This document shows positions 33,437 through 41,338 of a stretch of 64,000 nt of DNA, piece after piece (positions within the stretch are counted from its first letter, which is position 1; every line of letters starts with the position of its first letter). Made by a program: the position numbers and the translations under genes. Under the pieces are notes generated by a model that saw nothing but the letters and a program-made list of their open reading frames with translations, searched no databases and was not told where the DNA came from. This DNA comes from Halolamina sp. CBA1230 (GTDB lineage: Archaea > Halobacteriota > Halobacteria > Halobacteriales > Haloferacaceae), in NCBI RefSeq assembly GCF_002025255.2, contig NZ_CP054587.1, positions 2,480,001-2,544,000 on the forward strand, read 5' to 3'.

Positions 33437-35404
33437 ATGGCCGGCACAGTCACCGAGCAGATACTCGAGGCACATCTCGTGGACGGGAGCCTCACCCCGG
33501 GCGAGGAGATCGGGATCGAGGTCGATCAGGCGCTGCTCCACGACACGACGGGGAACCTCGTCTGGCTCCAGTTCGAAGCGCTGGATCTCGACGAGGTCCA
33601 GACCGAACTCGCGGCGCAGTACTGCGACCACCACGCCTACCAGTACGACTTCCGGAACACCGACGACCACCGGTTCCTCCGCTCGGCGACGGGCAGCTTC
33701 GGCGCGCACTTCTCGGAGCCCGGCAACGGCATCTGCCACCAGGTCCACACGGAGCGGTTCGCGGCGCCCGGGAAGACGATGCTCGGCAGCGACTCCCACA
33801 CCGCCACACAGGGCGGGCTCGGGCAGTTAGCCATCGGCGCCGGCGGCCTCGACGTTGCCGTCGCGATGGGCGGCGGCGCCTACTACGTCGAAATGCCCGA
33901 GATCGTCGAGGTCCGGCTGGAGGGTGAGCTGCCCGGATGGGCGACCGCCAAGGACGTGATCCTCGAGCTCCTGCGCCGACACTCGGTCAACTACGGGGTC
34001 GGGAAAGTGTTCGAGTACACCGGCCCCGGCGTCGAGACGCTCACCGTCCCCGAGCGCACCACGATCACGAACATGGGGACGGAGTTGGGGGCGACGAGCT
34101 CCGTCTTCCCGTCCGACGACGCGACGCGGGCGTACCTCGAACGGCTGGGCCGGGAGGACTGTTACATCGAGATCGCCCCCGACGACGACGCTGAGTACGA
34201 CGACGAGCTCGTCGTCGACCTCTCGGCGATCGAGCCCCTGATCGCGGAGCCGTCGATGCCCGACAACGTCGTTCCGGTCGCGGAGGTGGCGGGAACGAGC
34301 GTCGATCAGGTGCTGATCGGCTCCTGCACCAACGGCGGCTACGAGGACGTTCTCCCGGCCGCGAAGATGCTCGAGGACCGAACGGTCGATCGCGGGACCG
34401 AGATGATCGTCGCGCCGGGGTCCAGACGAACTACCGAGATGCTCGCCCGCGAGGGGTGGACGGCCGAGCTGATGGCCGCCGGCGTGAACGTCTCCGAGGC
34501 GACCTGCGGCGCGTGTGTCGGTATCGGCCACGTCCCCGCGTCGGACTCCGTCTCCGTGCGGACGTTCAACCGGAACTTCCGGGGGCGCTCCGGGCTCGAA
34601 GACGACGCCGTCTACCTCTGCTCGCCGGAGGTCGCGACCGCCGCGGCGATCGAGGGGGAGATCGTCGACCCCCGGACGCTGGCCCGGGAACCGGACGGGC
34701 CGACACCCCCCGGAGTCGAACTCCCGGAGCGCTACCCTGACTCCGAGGCGGGGCTCATCGCGCCGGAGGAGGCCGTCGACGACGAACTCATCAAGGGGCC
34801 GAACATCGGCGAGGTTCCACTGAAAGCGCCCCTCGGAAGCGACCTGTCGGGGACGGCGCTGCTGAAGATGGGGGACAACGTCACGACGGATCACATCATC
34901 CCGGCGACGGGGGACGTGTCGATCTACCGGTCGAACATCCCCGAACTGAGCAACTTCACGCTCTCGCGGATCGACGAGGGGTTCGCCGAGCGGGCGCTCG
35001 CGACCGACAGCAGCGTGCTGGTCGCCGGGGAGAACTACGGGCAGGGAAGCTCCCGGGAGTACGCGGCGCTGTGTCCGATGTATCTCGGCGTCGAGGCCGT
35101 GCTGGCCCGGAGCTTCGCCCGCATCCACGAGGCGAACCTGTTCAACTTCGGACTGCTCCCGCTGACGATCGACGCGGCGACGTACGACCGCATCGAGCAG
35201 GGCGACGAGGTCGCGATCGTCGGCGACGTCGACGAGGGGGTGACCGCGGGCAGGGAGGCGTTCACGATCCGCGTGAACGACGAGTGGACCGCGACCACGC
35301 GACTGGACGCCTCCGAGCGACAGCGCGACCTCCTCTCCGCCGGCGGGAAGCTTCCCTACACGAAGCAGCACGGTGAGGGTGGCCACGCGCCCGCGGACGA
35401 CTGA
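33437..35404 (+). CDS. acn: Aconitate hydratase
   Basis: 655-aa TCA-cycle enzyme isomerising citrate and isocitrate through a 4Fe-4S cluster. The cluster Cys are in IGSCTNGGYEDV and ATCGACVGIG. Other signatures: LGSDSHTATQGGLGQLAIG (active-site His), and in the swivel domain GDNVTTDHIIPATG, VAGENYGQGSSREYAAL and FARIHEANLFNFGLLPL. The length fits the short archaeal type rather than the 890-residue AcnA. ATG 33437 was chosen because the family N terminus (MAGTVTEQILEAH) starts there. Confidence 0.95.
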   Translation: MAGTVTEQILEAHLVDGSLTPGEEIGIEVDQALLHDTTGNLVWLQFEALDLDEVQTELAAQYCDHHAYQYDFRNTDDHRFLRSATGSFGAHFSEPGNGICHQVHTERFAAPGKTMLGSDSHTATQGGLGQLAIGAGGLDVAVAMGGGAYYVEMPEIVEVRLEGELPGWATAKDVILELLRRHSVNYGVGKVFEYTGPGVETLTVPERTTITNMGTELGATSSVFPSDDATRAYLERLGREDCYIEIAPDDDAEYDDELVVDLSAIEPLIAEPSMPDNVVPVAEVAGTSVDQVLIGSCTNGGYEDVLPAAKMLEDRTVDRGTEMIVAPGSRRTTEMLAREGWTAELMAAGVNVSEATCGACVGIGHVPASDSVSVRTFNRNFRGRSGLEDDAVYLCSPEVATAAAIEGEIVDPRTLAREPDGPTPPGVELPERYPDSEAGLIAPEEAVDDELIKGPNIGEVPLKAPLGSDLSGTALLKMGDNVTTDHIIPATGDVSIYRSNIPELSNFTLSRIDEGFAERALATDSSVLVAGENYGQGSSREYAALCPMYLGVEAVLARSFARIHEANLFNFGLLPLTIDAATYDRIEQGDEVAIVGDVDEGVTAGREAFTIRVNDEWTATTRLDASERQRDLLSAGGKLPYTKQHGEGGHAPADD

Positions 35405-35457
35405 CTCCCGTCGACCGAGCCCCAACGCTTAGCGGCCGCCGGCCCCTGCCGCCCGGT

Positions 35458-36033
35458 ATGCGACTGTTCTTCGCGATCGACCTGCCCGACGACCTCCGCG
35501 AGCCGTTCGCGGCGCTACAGGACGACCTCGCGGCTGCGGAGGGGCTGAACTTCACCGACCCCGACCAGGCGCACTTGACGATGAAGTTTCTCGGGGATAC
35601 CCCCACGGAGGACGAGGCCGACGAGGAGCCGACGGTCGGCGACGCGAAAGCCGCCGGCGCGGCGGCGGTCAACGCGGCCGATCTCGACCCGTTCGAGATG
35701 GAGGTCGGCAGCCTCGGCGCGTTCCCGTCCGAGGAGTACATCTCGGTGGTCTGGGCGGGCGTGCGCGACGGCGCCGCCGACCTCGAATCACTCGCGGCCG
35801 CACTCGAAACGGAGGCCACCGACAGAGGGTTCGAGGAAGCGGACAACCCCTTCACGCCCCACGTCACGCTCGCCCGCATGAACGACGCTCGCGGGAAGGA
35901 CCTCGTGCAGGACCGAATCCGGAACACCGATCCGACGGTCGGCCGCTTCACGGCCGAGGAGCTCCGCCTGAAGCGCTCGGTCCTCGGCGACGACGGCGCG
36001 GAGCACGAGACGATTGCGCGGTTCTCGCTCTAA
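35458..36033 (+). CDS. thpR: RNA 2',3'-cyclic phosphodiesterase ThpR
   Basis: 191 aa of the 2H phosphoesterase superfamily: opens 2',3'-cyclic phosphates on RNA ends, once called 2'-5' RNA ligase. It starts MRLFFAIDLPDDLREPF. The two catalytic H-x-T motifs are AHLTMKFLG and PHVTLARM. The insert between them is acidic. It lies 53 bp after aconitase on the same strand. Confidence 0.93.
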   Translation: MRLFFAIDLPDDLREPFAALQDDLAAAEGLNFTDPDQAHLTMKFLGDTPTEDEADEEPTVGDAKAAGAAAVNAADLDPFEMEVGSLGAFPSEEYISVVWAGVRDGAADLESLAAALETEATDRGFEEADNPFTPHVTLARMNDARGKDLVQDRIRNTDPTVGRFTAEELRLKRSVLGDDGAEHETIARFSL

Positions 36034-36112
36034 CGGGCGCCGCCGGAGCGAGCGTGCGAACTCCTGTCCTTTCGCACGCAACAGTTATCTCCGCTGACAG
36101 CGGAGGAGGAGT

Positions 36113-36376
36113 ATGGAACTCAGCAACGTCCAGCGCGGTATCGACAGCGAGATGGCTGCAGAGCAGCTCCGGCGCCGCTACGAGGCGCTTCGGGCCCGGG
36201 CAGCCGAGAGCGAGGAGGCCGCCGCGGCGCGCCACCAGCTCGCCGAGCGCACGCTCGACCTGACGGAGGAGTACTTCCCAGCAGAGGTGGCCGCGCGCCG
36301 ACGGAAAGTCGCCGCAGCGGGGTTCGCCGCGGGTGTGGTTGTGGGCGCCGCCGCGGACGCGGCGCTCCGACGGTAG
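36113..36376 (+). CDS. Small helical protein with C-terminal membrane segment, unknown function
   Basis: 87 aa, no family recognised. A charged helix (RRRYEALRARAAESEEAAAA) leads to a C-terminal hydrophobic stretch VAAAGFAAGVVVGAAADAAL, which could be a single membrane anchor. A good Shine-Dalgarno (gcggaggagg) lies just before the ATG. The position 79 bp after thpR suggests co-transcription or its own promoter. Confidence 0.6.
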   Translation: MELSNVQRGIDSEMAAEQLRRRYEALRARAAESEEAAAARHQLAERTLDLTEEYFPAEVAARRRKVAAAGFAAGVVVGAAADAALRR

Positions 36377-36412
36377 AACGATCGGACCGAAGGCGGTAGG
36401 CGAAGAATCGAG

Positions 36413-37171
36413 CTACGCCGCGTCGAGATCGACCGCCGCGTCGACGGGCTCGAACGCCGTCTCACACGGCGACCCGTCGGCGAACTCGAACCTGACTTCT
36501 CCGTCGTCGCCCAGCGAGAGCAACGACGCCGACACAGTCCCGTAGCCGTTCTGGTGGACGCAAACGCCGTAGTCGTGATCGCCGAGCACCGCCTTCGCGC
36601 GGTCGAGCCACGCGTCGCTGTCCTCGTCGGGGTCGGGGAGGAGTTCGGTCCGGACGGCCGCGGCGTCCTCGGCCTGCTCCTGCCCGCGTTCGGGTTCGGA
36701 AAACGGGATCGCGGGCGCGTCGCTGGCGCCGACGTTGACGACGACGTGGACCCCCGGCTCCAGTTCGCGGACCAGCAGTCGGCCGTCCCACTCCAGCAGG
36801 TACGCCGCGTCGGCGTCGGCGAGCACGAGGTTGAACCCCGCGTACTCGTCCGCTTCGACGGCGTTCTCGACCATCGTGACGGCCTCCGTCGCGGAGGGCT
36901 CCCGCAGCGCGTCGCGGGTGAGCAGCCCCCGCGAGCGCTCGCCCGCGAGGTCGGCGTCGGTCCAGCGGTTCGTGATCCCGACGAACAGCCCGGACTCGTT
37001 GTACCCCAGCCAGGTCCCTCCAGCTTTCGCGTCTCGGGGCGCGATCACGGTCGGCTCCGTCCCGAGCCGCGCAGGCGGCTCTGAGGGCCGGTCACGTTGC
37101 TCGTCGCGGTTCGCGGCCACGGCCACGGGCGCGTCGTCGAAGGTCTGCCAGGCGAGCGTCAGCGTACACAC
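36413..37171 (-). CDS. NRDE/TANGO2 family protein
   Basis: 252 aa from GTG 37171; the product begins M-C-TLTLAW. The family name motif NRDE is present in AVAANRDEQRDRP, then GGTWLGYNESGLFVGITNR and GFNLVLADADAAYLLEW. The Cys at position 2 would be the N-terminal nucleophile if the protein is an Ntn-type hydrolase after Met removal. TANGO2 relatives have been linked to haem or lipid handling in eukaryotes; the archaeal role is unknown. It is divergent from coaBC. Confidence 0.88.
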   Translation of the reverse strand: MCTLTLAWQTFDDAPVAVAANRDEQRDRPSEPPARLGTEPTVIAPRDAKAGGTWLGYNESGLFVGITNRWTDADLAGERSRGLLTRDALREPSATEAVTMVENAVEADEYAGFNLVLADADAAYLLEWDGRLLVRELEPGVHVVVNVGASDAPAIPFSEPERGQEQAEDAAAVRTELLPDPDEDSDAWLDRAKAVLGDHDYGVCVHQNGYGTVSASLLSLGDDGEVRFEFADGSPCETAFEPVDAAVDLDAA

Positions 37172-37226
37172 GGATCCGAGTAGGCGCGGGCGGTGTTTAA
37201 GCCCCCGGCGTCCCACCGGTCGGTCG

Positions 37227-38390
37227 ATGCTCGAAGGCGTCAACGTCGCGCTCGGTGTCACCGGCAGTATCGCGGCGGTGAAAGTCGTCGAACTCGCCCA
37301 CGAACTCCGCCGGCAGGGCGCCGAAGTCCGCGGCGTGCTGACCGAGAGCGCACAGGGAATCGTCCACCCCTGGGCGGTGGAGTTCGCCACCGGCCGCGAA
37401 CCGATCACCGAACTCACCGGGGGAGTCGAACACGTCGAACTCTGTGGCCGTGACGGCTGGGCGGACGTGCTCCTGATCGCGCCCGGCACCGCGAACACCG
37501 TCGGGAAGATCGCTGCCGCCATCGACGACTCGCCGGTGACGACGACCGCGACGACCGCACTCGGCGCGGACGTGCCGGTCGTGATCGCGCCCGCGATGCA
37601 CGAACCGATGTACGACCATCCGGGCGTACTGGACGCGATCGACCGCGTGGAGTCCTGGGGCGTCGAGTTCGCCGACCCGCGGATCGAGGAAGGGAAAGCC
37701 AAGATCGCGACCGAGGAGGCGATCGTCACCGAGGTCGCCCGCGCAGTGACGCCGGACTCTCTGGCCGACCAGCACGTCGTTGTCACCGCGGGCGCGACCA
37801 GCGAGCCGATCGATCCGATCCGGACGCTCACCAACCGCGCGTCGGGGAAGACGGGGCGAGCAGTCGCGAAGGCCTGCTACGTTCGCGGCGCCGACGTGAC
37901 GCTGGTCCACGACGGCGGCGACGTGCCCTACGCCGCAGTTCGACAGGTCGAGCAGGGGGCAGAGATGCGTGACGCCGTGCTGGAGACGCTCTCGGTCGGC
38001 GGCGACGCACTGATCTCCGCGGCCGCGATCTCGGACTTCACCGTCGACACCGCCGCGGAGAAGATCAAATCCGGCGAGGAGCGCACGCTGACGCTCACTC
38101 CGGCGCCGAAGCTGATCGACGACGTTCGGGACGGCCATCCCGACCTGCCGATCGTCGGCTTCAAAGCCGAGACCGCCGGCGACGACGAGGCACTGGTCGA
38201 CGAGGCGAGGCGGATCATGGACCGCGCCGGGCTCTCGTTCGTCGTCGCCAACGACGCGAGCGTGATGGGCGGCGACGAGACACGGGCGTTGCTGGTGCGC
38301 GGCGAGGGGTACGTGGAGTTCACCGGCAGCAAGGCGGAACTGGGGGCGTACGTTGCCGAGGAGTTGGCGGACGTGCTGAGTGAGGAGTAG
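37227..38390 (+). CDS. coaBC: Bifunctional phosphopantothenoylcysteine decarboxylase / synthetase
   Basis: 387-aa CoA-synthesis enzyme. N-terminal CoaC flavoprotein half: ALGVTGSIAAVKVVELAHEL, VEHVELCGRDGWADVLLIAP with the catalytic His, GTANTVGKIAAAI and APAMHEPMYDHP. C-terminal CoaB half from about residue 185: HVVVTAGATSEPIDPIR, TNRASGKTGRAVA, SAAAISDFTV and IKSGEE with the active-site Lys. Length and order match archaeal CoaBC (Dfp). Confidence 0.95.
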   Translation: MLEGVNVALGVTGSIAAVKVVELAHELRRQGAEVRGVLTESAQGIVHPWAVEFATGREPITELTGGVEHVELCGRDGWADVLLIAPGTANTVGKIAAAIDDSPVTTTATTALGADVPVVIAPAMHEPMYDHPGVLDAIDRVESWGVEFADPRIEEGKAKIATEEAIVTEVARAVTPDSLADQHVVVTAGATSEPIDPIRTLTNRASGKTGRAVAKACYVRGADVTLVHDGGDVPYAAVRQVEQGAEMRDAVLETLSVGGDALISAAAISDFTVDTAAEKIKSGEERTLTLTPAPKLIDDVRDGHPDLPIVGFKAETAGDDEALVDEARRIMDRAGLSFVVANDASVMGGDETRALLVRGEGYVEFTGSKAELGAYVAEELADVLSEE

Positions 38391-38497
38391 CTACTCGCGG
38401 CGACGTTCATCGTGCCCGACGCCGCCTCCTATCGCCGGCGTCCGCCGTGCCCGACGCCGCCTCGGTCCGTTGACGGCGACACGAGAGTCGCCGTCCG

Positions 38498-40831
38498 TTA
38501 CTGCCGGCGTCCGCCGTGTCCAGGGTAGTCGCGCTCGAACCGCTCACCGATCTCCTCGCCCGAGATCTCCACGATCACGGGGCGACCGTGCGGGCAGGCG
38601 TACGGGTTCTCGCAGTCGTCCAGCGCCGACAGCAGGTCGCTCACCGAGCCCTCGGTCAGCGAGGTGTTCCCCGTCACCGAGGGGTAGCAGGCCAGATCCG
38701 CGAGCAGATCGTCGACGGCGTCGTCGACCGCCGCCTCGCCATCGCCCTCGGTGACGAACGCCGAGAGCACGTCCCGCAGGAGTTCGGGGTCGAGCGTGGC
38801 GTCGAACACCGCCGGGACCGCCGTCACCTCGACCGTGCGGTCGTCGCCGGCGCCCGGCCGACCGTCGCCGGTCGTATCGTTTCCGGCGCCCGCCCGACAA
38901 TCGCCGGTCGCACGTTCGGCCTCGAAACCGATCTCCCCGAGCGCGTCGGCGTGGCTCGCGAACAGTTCGGCCTCGCGAGCGGTGAGTTCGAGCGGCACCG
39001 ACTCCGCGAGCGCCTGGCTCGCCATCCCGTCGGCGAACTGCCGGCGGAGGCGCTCGTAGTTCACGCGCTCGTCGGCGGCGTGCTGGTCGATCAACACCAG
39101 CCCGTCGTCGGTCTCCGCGACGACGTAGGTGTCCTGTAGCTGCCCGAGCACACGCAGCGTGGGTAGCGAGTCGAACTCGCCGCCGGCTTCCGCGGTGCCG
39201 CCGCCGAGCGCCTGCTGGGTCGCCGTGGAGAACGAGCGGTCGCGGTTCGGGGTTGAGGACGATTCAGTCGTGGAGTCCGCGCGGTCCGACTCGTCGACCG
39301 AGCCACCGCCGGACTGGTCCGTTCCGGACTCCGTGCTTGACGCCGAGCCGACAGTCGACCGCGACTGCCCTGCCCCCGATTCGCCCGTCGACGCCGACGA
39401 GCCCCCGGAGAGGTCGACCGACCAGTCGTCGTCGCTCGTGGAGTCGGTGGTCGTCCCCTCGTCGACCGTCGACTCCGCCTCCCGGGCAGCATCGTCGTTC
39501 CAGTCGTCGAGATCGCTCTCCGTCGCGACGTCAGTGTCCCGCACGCCGGCCGAGGAGTCGGCCGGGGTTGACGAGCCGCGTTCGTTCCCGGACCGATCCG
39601 AGGACTGCCCGAGCCCGGACCGCTTCTCGGCGCCGGTATCCCGCGCTTCTCGCCGGTCTGCCACGCCGCTGGCTTCCTCGTGCTGCGTGCCCGCCCCGCC
39701 GACGACCTCCTCGTCGTCCTGCCCGGGGCGGACCGGCGTCTCGTCGGCCTGCGATCGCCCGCGGGGGGCGGAGGTGCGGATCAGCCCCTCCGCCAGCAGC
39801 GCCTCCTTCACCGCCTCGGTGACCGACTCGCGGACGCCCTGCTCGTCGTCGAAGCGGACTTCGAGCTTCCGAGGGTGGACGTTCACGTCGACCGTCGCGG
39901 GGTCGAGTTCGACGAACAGCACCGCGAAGGGGTAGCGATCCGGCGCCAACTGGCCGCCGTAGGCGTCGAGCACCGCCTCCCGGAGCGTCGAGGCAGTGAC
40001 GTAGCGGTCGTTCACGAACGTCGAGAGGTACTCCCGGCCCGCGCGGGTCGTCTCGGGGTGGGAGACGAGTCCCTGTACCGAGTGAACAGGCTCGTCGTCC
40101 TCGTCCGCCGACCACTCCACGTCCACCATCGACTCCGCCACCTCGCGGCCGTACGTCGAGAGCACCGTCGAGCGGAGGTTCCCCGTCCCGTCGGTCGCGA
40201 ACACCTCGCGGTCGTCATGCTCCAGCGAGACGGCGACGCCGGGGTTTGCCAGCGCGTACTGCGTGGCGACGGTGTTGACGTGGTCGAACTCCGTCGCGTC
40301 GGTTTTGAGGAACTTCCGTCGGGCGGGGACGTTGTAGAACAGGTCCTCCACCTCGACGACCGTCCCCTCCGGGCAGCCAGCCGGCGTCGGCTCGCCGATG
40401 TCGCCGCCGGTGACGGTGAGCTCGTGGCCCATCTCGCCCCCGCGAGGCTTCGAGCGGACGGTCATCCGCGAGACGGAGCCGACCGCCGCGAGCGCTTCCC
40501 CTCGGAACCCCAGCGTCCCCACGCCGGTTTCGAGGTCCGCGATGTCGCCGATCTTGGAGGTGTGGTGGTCGCGGACGGCGAGGTCGAGTTCGTCGGCGGT
40601 CATGCCGACGCCGTCGTCCCGGACGCGGATGCCGTCCTTGCCGCCACGCTCGACCGCGACGGAGACGCGAGAGGCGTCGGCGTCGATGCTGTTCTCGACC
40701 AGCTCCTTCACCACCGAGGCGGGGCGTTCGACCACCTCGCCGGCGGCGATCCGCTGGACCGTCTCGTCGTCGAGCGCGGTGATGTTCGGCGTATCCGCGC
40801 CGCCCGGCTCGCTTTCGTCGTTCTCGGCCAT
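38498..40831 (-). CDS. mutL: DNA mismatch repair protein MutL
   Basis: 777 aa. N-terminal GHKL ATPase: QRIAAGEVVERPASVVKELV, ENSIDADA, IRVRDDGVGM, TSKIGDIADLETGVGTLGFR. The transducer domain has FVNDRYVTASTL and VDVNVHPRKLEVRF. A very acidic Ser/Thr/Gly-rich linker spans about residues 340-570. The C-terminal dimerisation domain contains LVLIDQHAADERVNYERLR and ends ACYPSVTG and NPYACPHGRPVI. I did not find a clear DQHAxxE(x)4E endonuclease motif; DQHAADERVNYE is a close variant. It is third in mutS-nudix-mutL. Confidence 0.94.
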   Translation of the reverse strand: MAENDESEPGGADTPNITALDDETVQRIAAGEVVERPASVVKELVENSIDADASRVSVAVERGGKDGIRVRDDGVGMTADELDLAVRDHHTSKIGDIADLETGVGTLGFRGEALAAVGSVSRMTVRSKPRGGEMGHELTVTGGDIGEPTPAGCPEGTVVEVEDLFYNVPARRKFLKTDATEFDHVNTVATQYALANPGVAVSLEHDDREVFATDGTGNLRSTVLSTYGREVAESMVDVEWSADEDDEPVHSVQGLVSHPETTRAGREYLSTFVNDRYVTASTLREAVLDAYGGQLAPDRYPFAVLFVELDPATVDVNVHPRKLEVRFDDEQGVRESVTEAVKEALLAEGLIRTSAPRGRSQADETPVRPGQDDEEVVGGAGTQHEEASGVADRREARDTGAEKRSGLGQSSDRSGNERGSSTPADSSAGVRDTDVATESDLDDWNDDAAREAESTVDEGTTTDSTSDDDWSVDLSGGSSASTGESGAGQSRSTVGSASSTESGTDQSGGGSVDESDRADSTTESSSTPNRDRSFSTATQQALGGGTAEAGGEFDSLPTLRVLGQLQDTYVVAETDDGLVLIDQHAADERVNYERLRRQFADGMASQALAESVPLELTAREAELFASHADALGEIGFEAERATGDCRAGAGNDTTGDGRPGAGDDRTVEVTAVPAVFDATLDPELLRDVLSAFVTEGDGEAAVDDAVDDLLADLACYPSVTGNTSLTEGSVSDLLSALDDCENPYACPHGRPVIVEISGEEIGERFERDYPGHGGRRQ

Positions 40832-40833
40832 CG

Positions 40834-41223
40834 TCAGCGCAGCCCCGTCCGCTCGATCGCACGTTTCTGGGTGCTGTTCAGGTCGCGTTCGACGGCCTCC
40901 TCGGGGGCGAGCCACACCGCCCGGACGTGATCGCCCGAAAGCGTCGCGCTCTCGGTCGGGCTGTGGGCGCGGTAGATCGACGCGAACGCGCCGCCCCCGT
41001 CGATCTCCCAGGCCGTGTTCAGCACGGGCCCGTCGACGTCGATGTCGAGCCCGGTCGTCTCCCGGATCGCGCGTTTCAGCCCCGGGATCGGCTGCTCGCC
41101 CACGCGAAGCTGCCCGCCGGGGAGCTCCCAGACGCCGTTCTCGTTCTCCAGCAACAGCAGCCGCTGCTCGGGTTCGGGGCCGAGCAGCACCGCCTTCTGC
41201 GTGACTGCGAACTGGTGGGTCAC
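40834..41223 (-). CDS. NUDIX-family protein with degenerate Nudix box
   Basis: 129 aa. The fold is clear: AVLLGPEPEQRLLLLENENG, VWELPGGQLRVGEQPIPG, and LNTAWEIDGGG. The Nudix box reads G-x5-E-x7-RAIRETTGL instead of REUxEExGU, so two of the three metal-binding glutamates are replaced (Ala and Thr). Activity as a pyrophosphohydrolase is therefore doubtful. It ends 2 bp before the mutL ATG and lies 115 bp after mutS, so it is part of the mismatch repair operon. Confidence 0.85.
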   Translation of the reverse strand: MTHQFAVTQKAVLLGPEPEQRLLLLENENGVWELPGGQLRVGEQPIPGLKRAIRETTGLDIDVDGPVLNTAWEIDGGGAFASIYRAHSPTESATLSGDHVRAVWLAPEEAVERDLNSTQKRAIERTGLR

Positions 41224-41338
41224 GGGCGACCCTCCGCGTCGACTCGCTGCGCTCGGTGCATGCGCGGACCCACAGGCCGCGTCGCAAAGAACGATGCGCT
41301 CGGTTACTCGTCCTCGCCGCCTCCGTGTGCCGGCGAGA

